Positions 5,406 to 5,654 of a DNA stretch of 5,654 bases are shown piece by piece (position 1 is the stretch's first letter; each line of letters starts with the position of its first letter). Made by a program: the position numbers and the translations under genes. Source of the stretch: an uncultured Collinsella sp. (lineage in GTDB: Bacteria; Actinomycetota; Coriobacteriia; Coriobacteriales; Coriobacteriaceae). The stretch lies in contig CATYVH010000060.1 of the NCBI GenBank assembly GCA_958413765.1, positions 1 to 5,654 of the forward strand. The letters are read 5' to 3'. The notes under the pieces were generated by a model that saw only the letters and a program-made list of their open reading frames with translations, was not told where the DNA came from and did not search any database.

Positions 5406-5654
5406 TGCTGGCGAGGGCGGCGTCAGGCCTGCGGGCGAGAACAAGCCGCTCGGCGCGCCGCGTGGCAAGCGTCCGCGTATCCGCGTGAGCTGCGTGGACC
5501 AGCTAGGTGCGTGCCGCTGCCACCATGGTCACAAGCCGGGCGACGTTTTTGACTTCGACCGAGACCGCGGCAAGATGTGCGCCATGGCCTGCCATGTGGG
5601 CTTTCCCTATATCGATATCCTGCGCTATGGCGGAACCGTGCCTGGCAACGAGCC
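5398..5654 (+). CDS. TIGR04076-like small protein, 3' end outside window
   Basis: Eighty-five codons are visible from ATG 5398 before the window ends. After a charged, Gly/Pro-rich N-terminal stretch (1-28), the segment from residue 28 on resembles the TIGR04076 family of small proteins of unknown function: GHKPGD (44-49), a cysteine in KMCAMACHVGFPYI (59-72), then LRYGGTVP (75-82). Family members are about 90-120 residues, so most of the protein is present. It is unusually rich in Cys and His (C32, C39, C41, H42, H43, H45, C61, C65, H66), which could bind a metal; that is inference. The gene overlaps the kinase stop by 8 nt with no good ribosome binding site, suggesting reinitiation after the kinase. 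No function can be assigned. The family call rests on recalled motif patterns. Confidence 0.72.
   Translation, partial: MSNAGEGGVRPAGENKPLGAPRGKRPRIRVSCVDQLGACRCHHGHKPGDVFDFDRDRGKMCAMACHVGFPYIDILRYGGTVPGNE

Noticed and set aside
4524..5468. Minus-strand open frame of 314 codons antisense to the kinase
   Set aside because: The plus strand encodes a complete pyridoxal kinase. The antisense product is low in recognisable structure and spans the next gene's start.

Overview
The window is GC-rich coding DNA, split by one clearly more AT-rich gap. Codon use, protein style and gene order suggest a high-GC Gram-positive gut bacterium, most likely of the class Coriobacteriia (Collinsella-like). That assignment is an inference from sequence style and was not tested by a search.

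Left part (1-4195, minus strand): a three-gene operon, read right to left. It encodes a MarR-family regulator (4195-3689) and two ABC exporter half-transporters (3696-1852, and 1859 running off the left edge). Both junctions are 8-nt start/stop overlaps of the form ATGANTAA. The two half-transporters look like the subunits of a heterodimeric type IV exporter of the TM287/TM288 (BmrCD/LmrCD) class. The first carries a degenerate ATP site: Asp at the catalytic Glu position, Gln at the switch His position, and Ala in Walker A. The second carries Glu and His but an LSQGQ signature. A sigma70-type promoter (perfect TTGACA, 17-bp spacer, TAGATT) and a downstream inverted repeat suggest that the MarR protein represses its own operon.

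Middle (4196-4580): the intergenic region between divergent genes. Its left end holds the operon promoter and putative operator. From 4310 to 4492 it holds dense symmetric structure: a perfect 20-bp inverted repeat with a 6-nt loop, and several copies of a 13-nt element, TAAG(AA/GC)CAA(A/G)TTT, in alternating orientation. This is the least explained part of the window. It is not a terminator for any visible gene.

Right part (4581-5654, plus strand): a pyridoxal/pyridoxamine kinase (PdxY type, ribokinase fold), followed by the start of a small protein resembling the TIGR04076 family. The two are joined by another ATGAGTAA overlap. The kinase would salvage vitamin B6 vitamers to their 5'-phosphates. 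The role of the second protein is unknown.

The genes belong to known families. I see no clear new multi-gene system. The palindromic repeat array is the best candidate for something undescribed.
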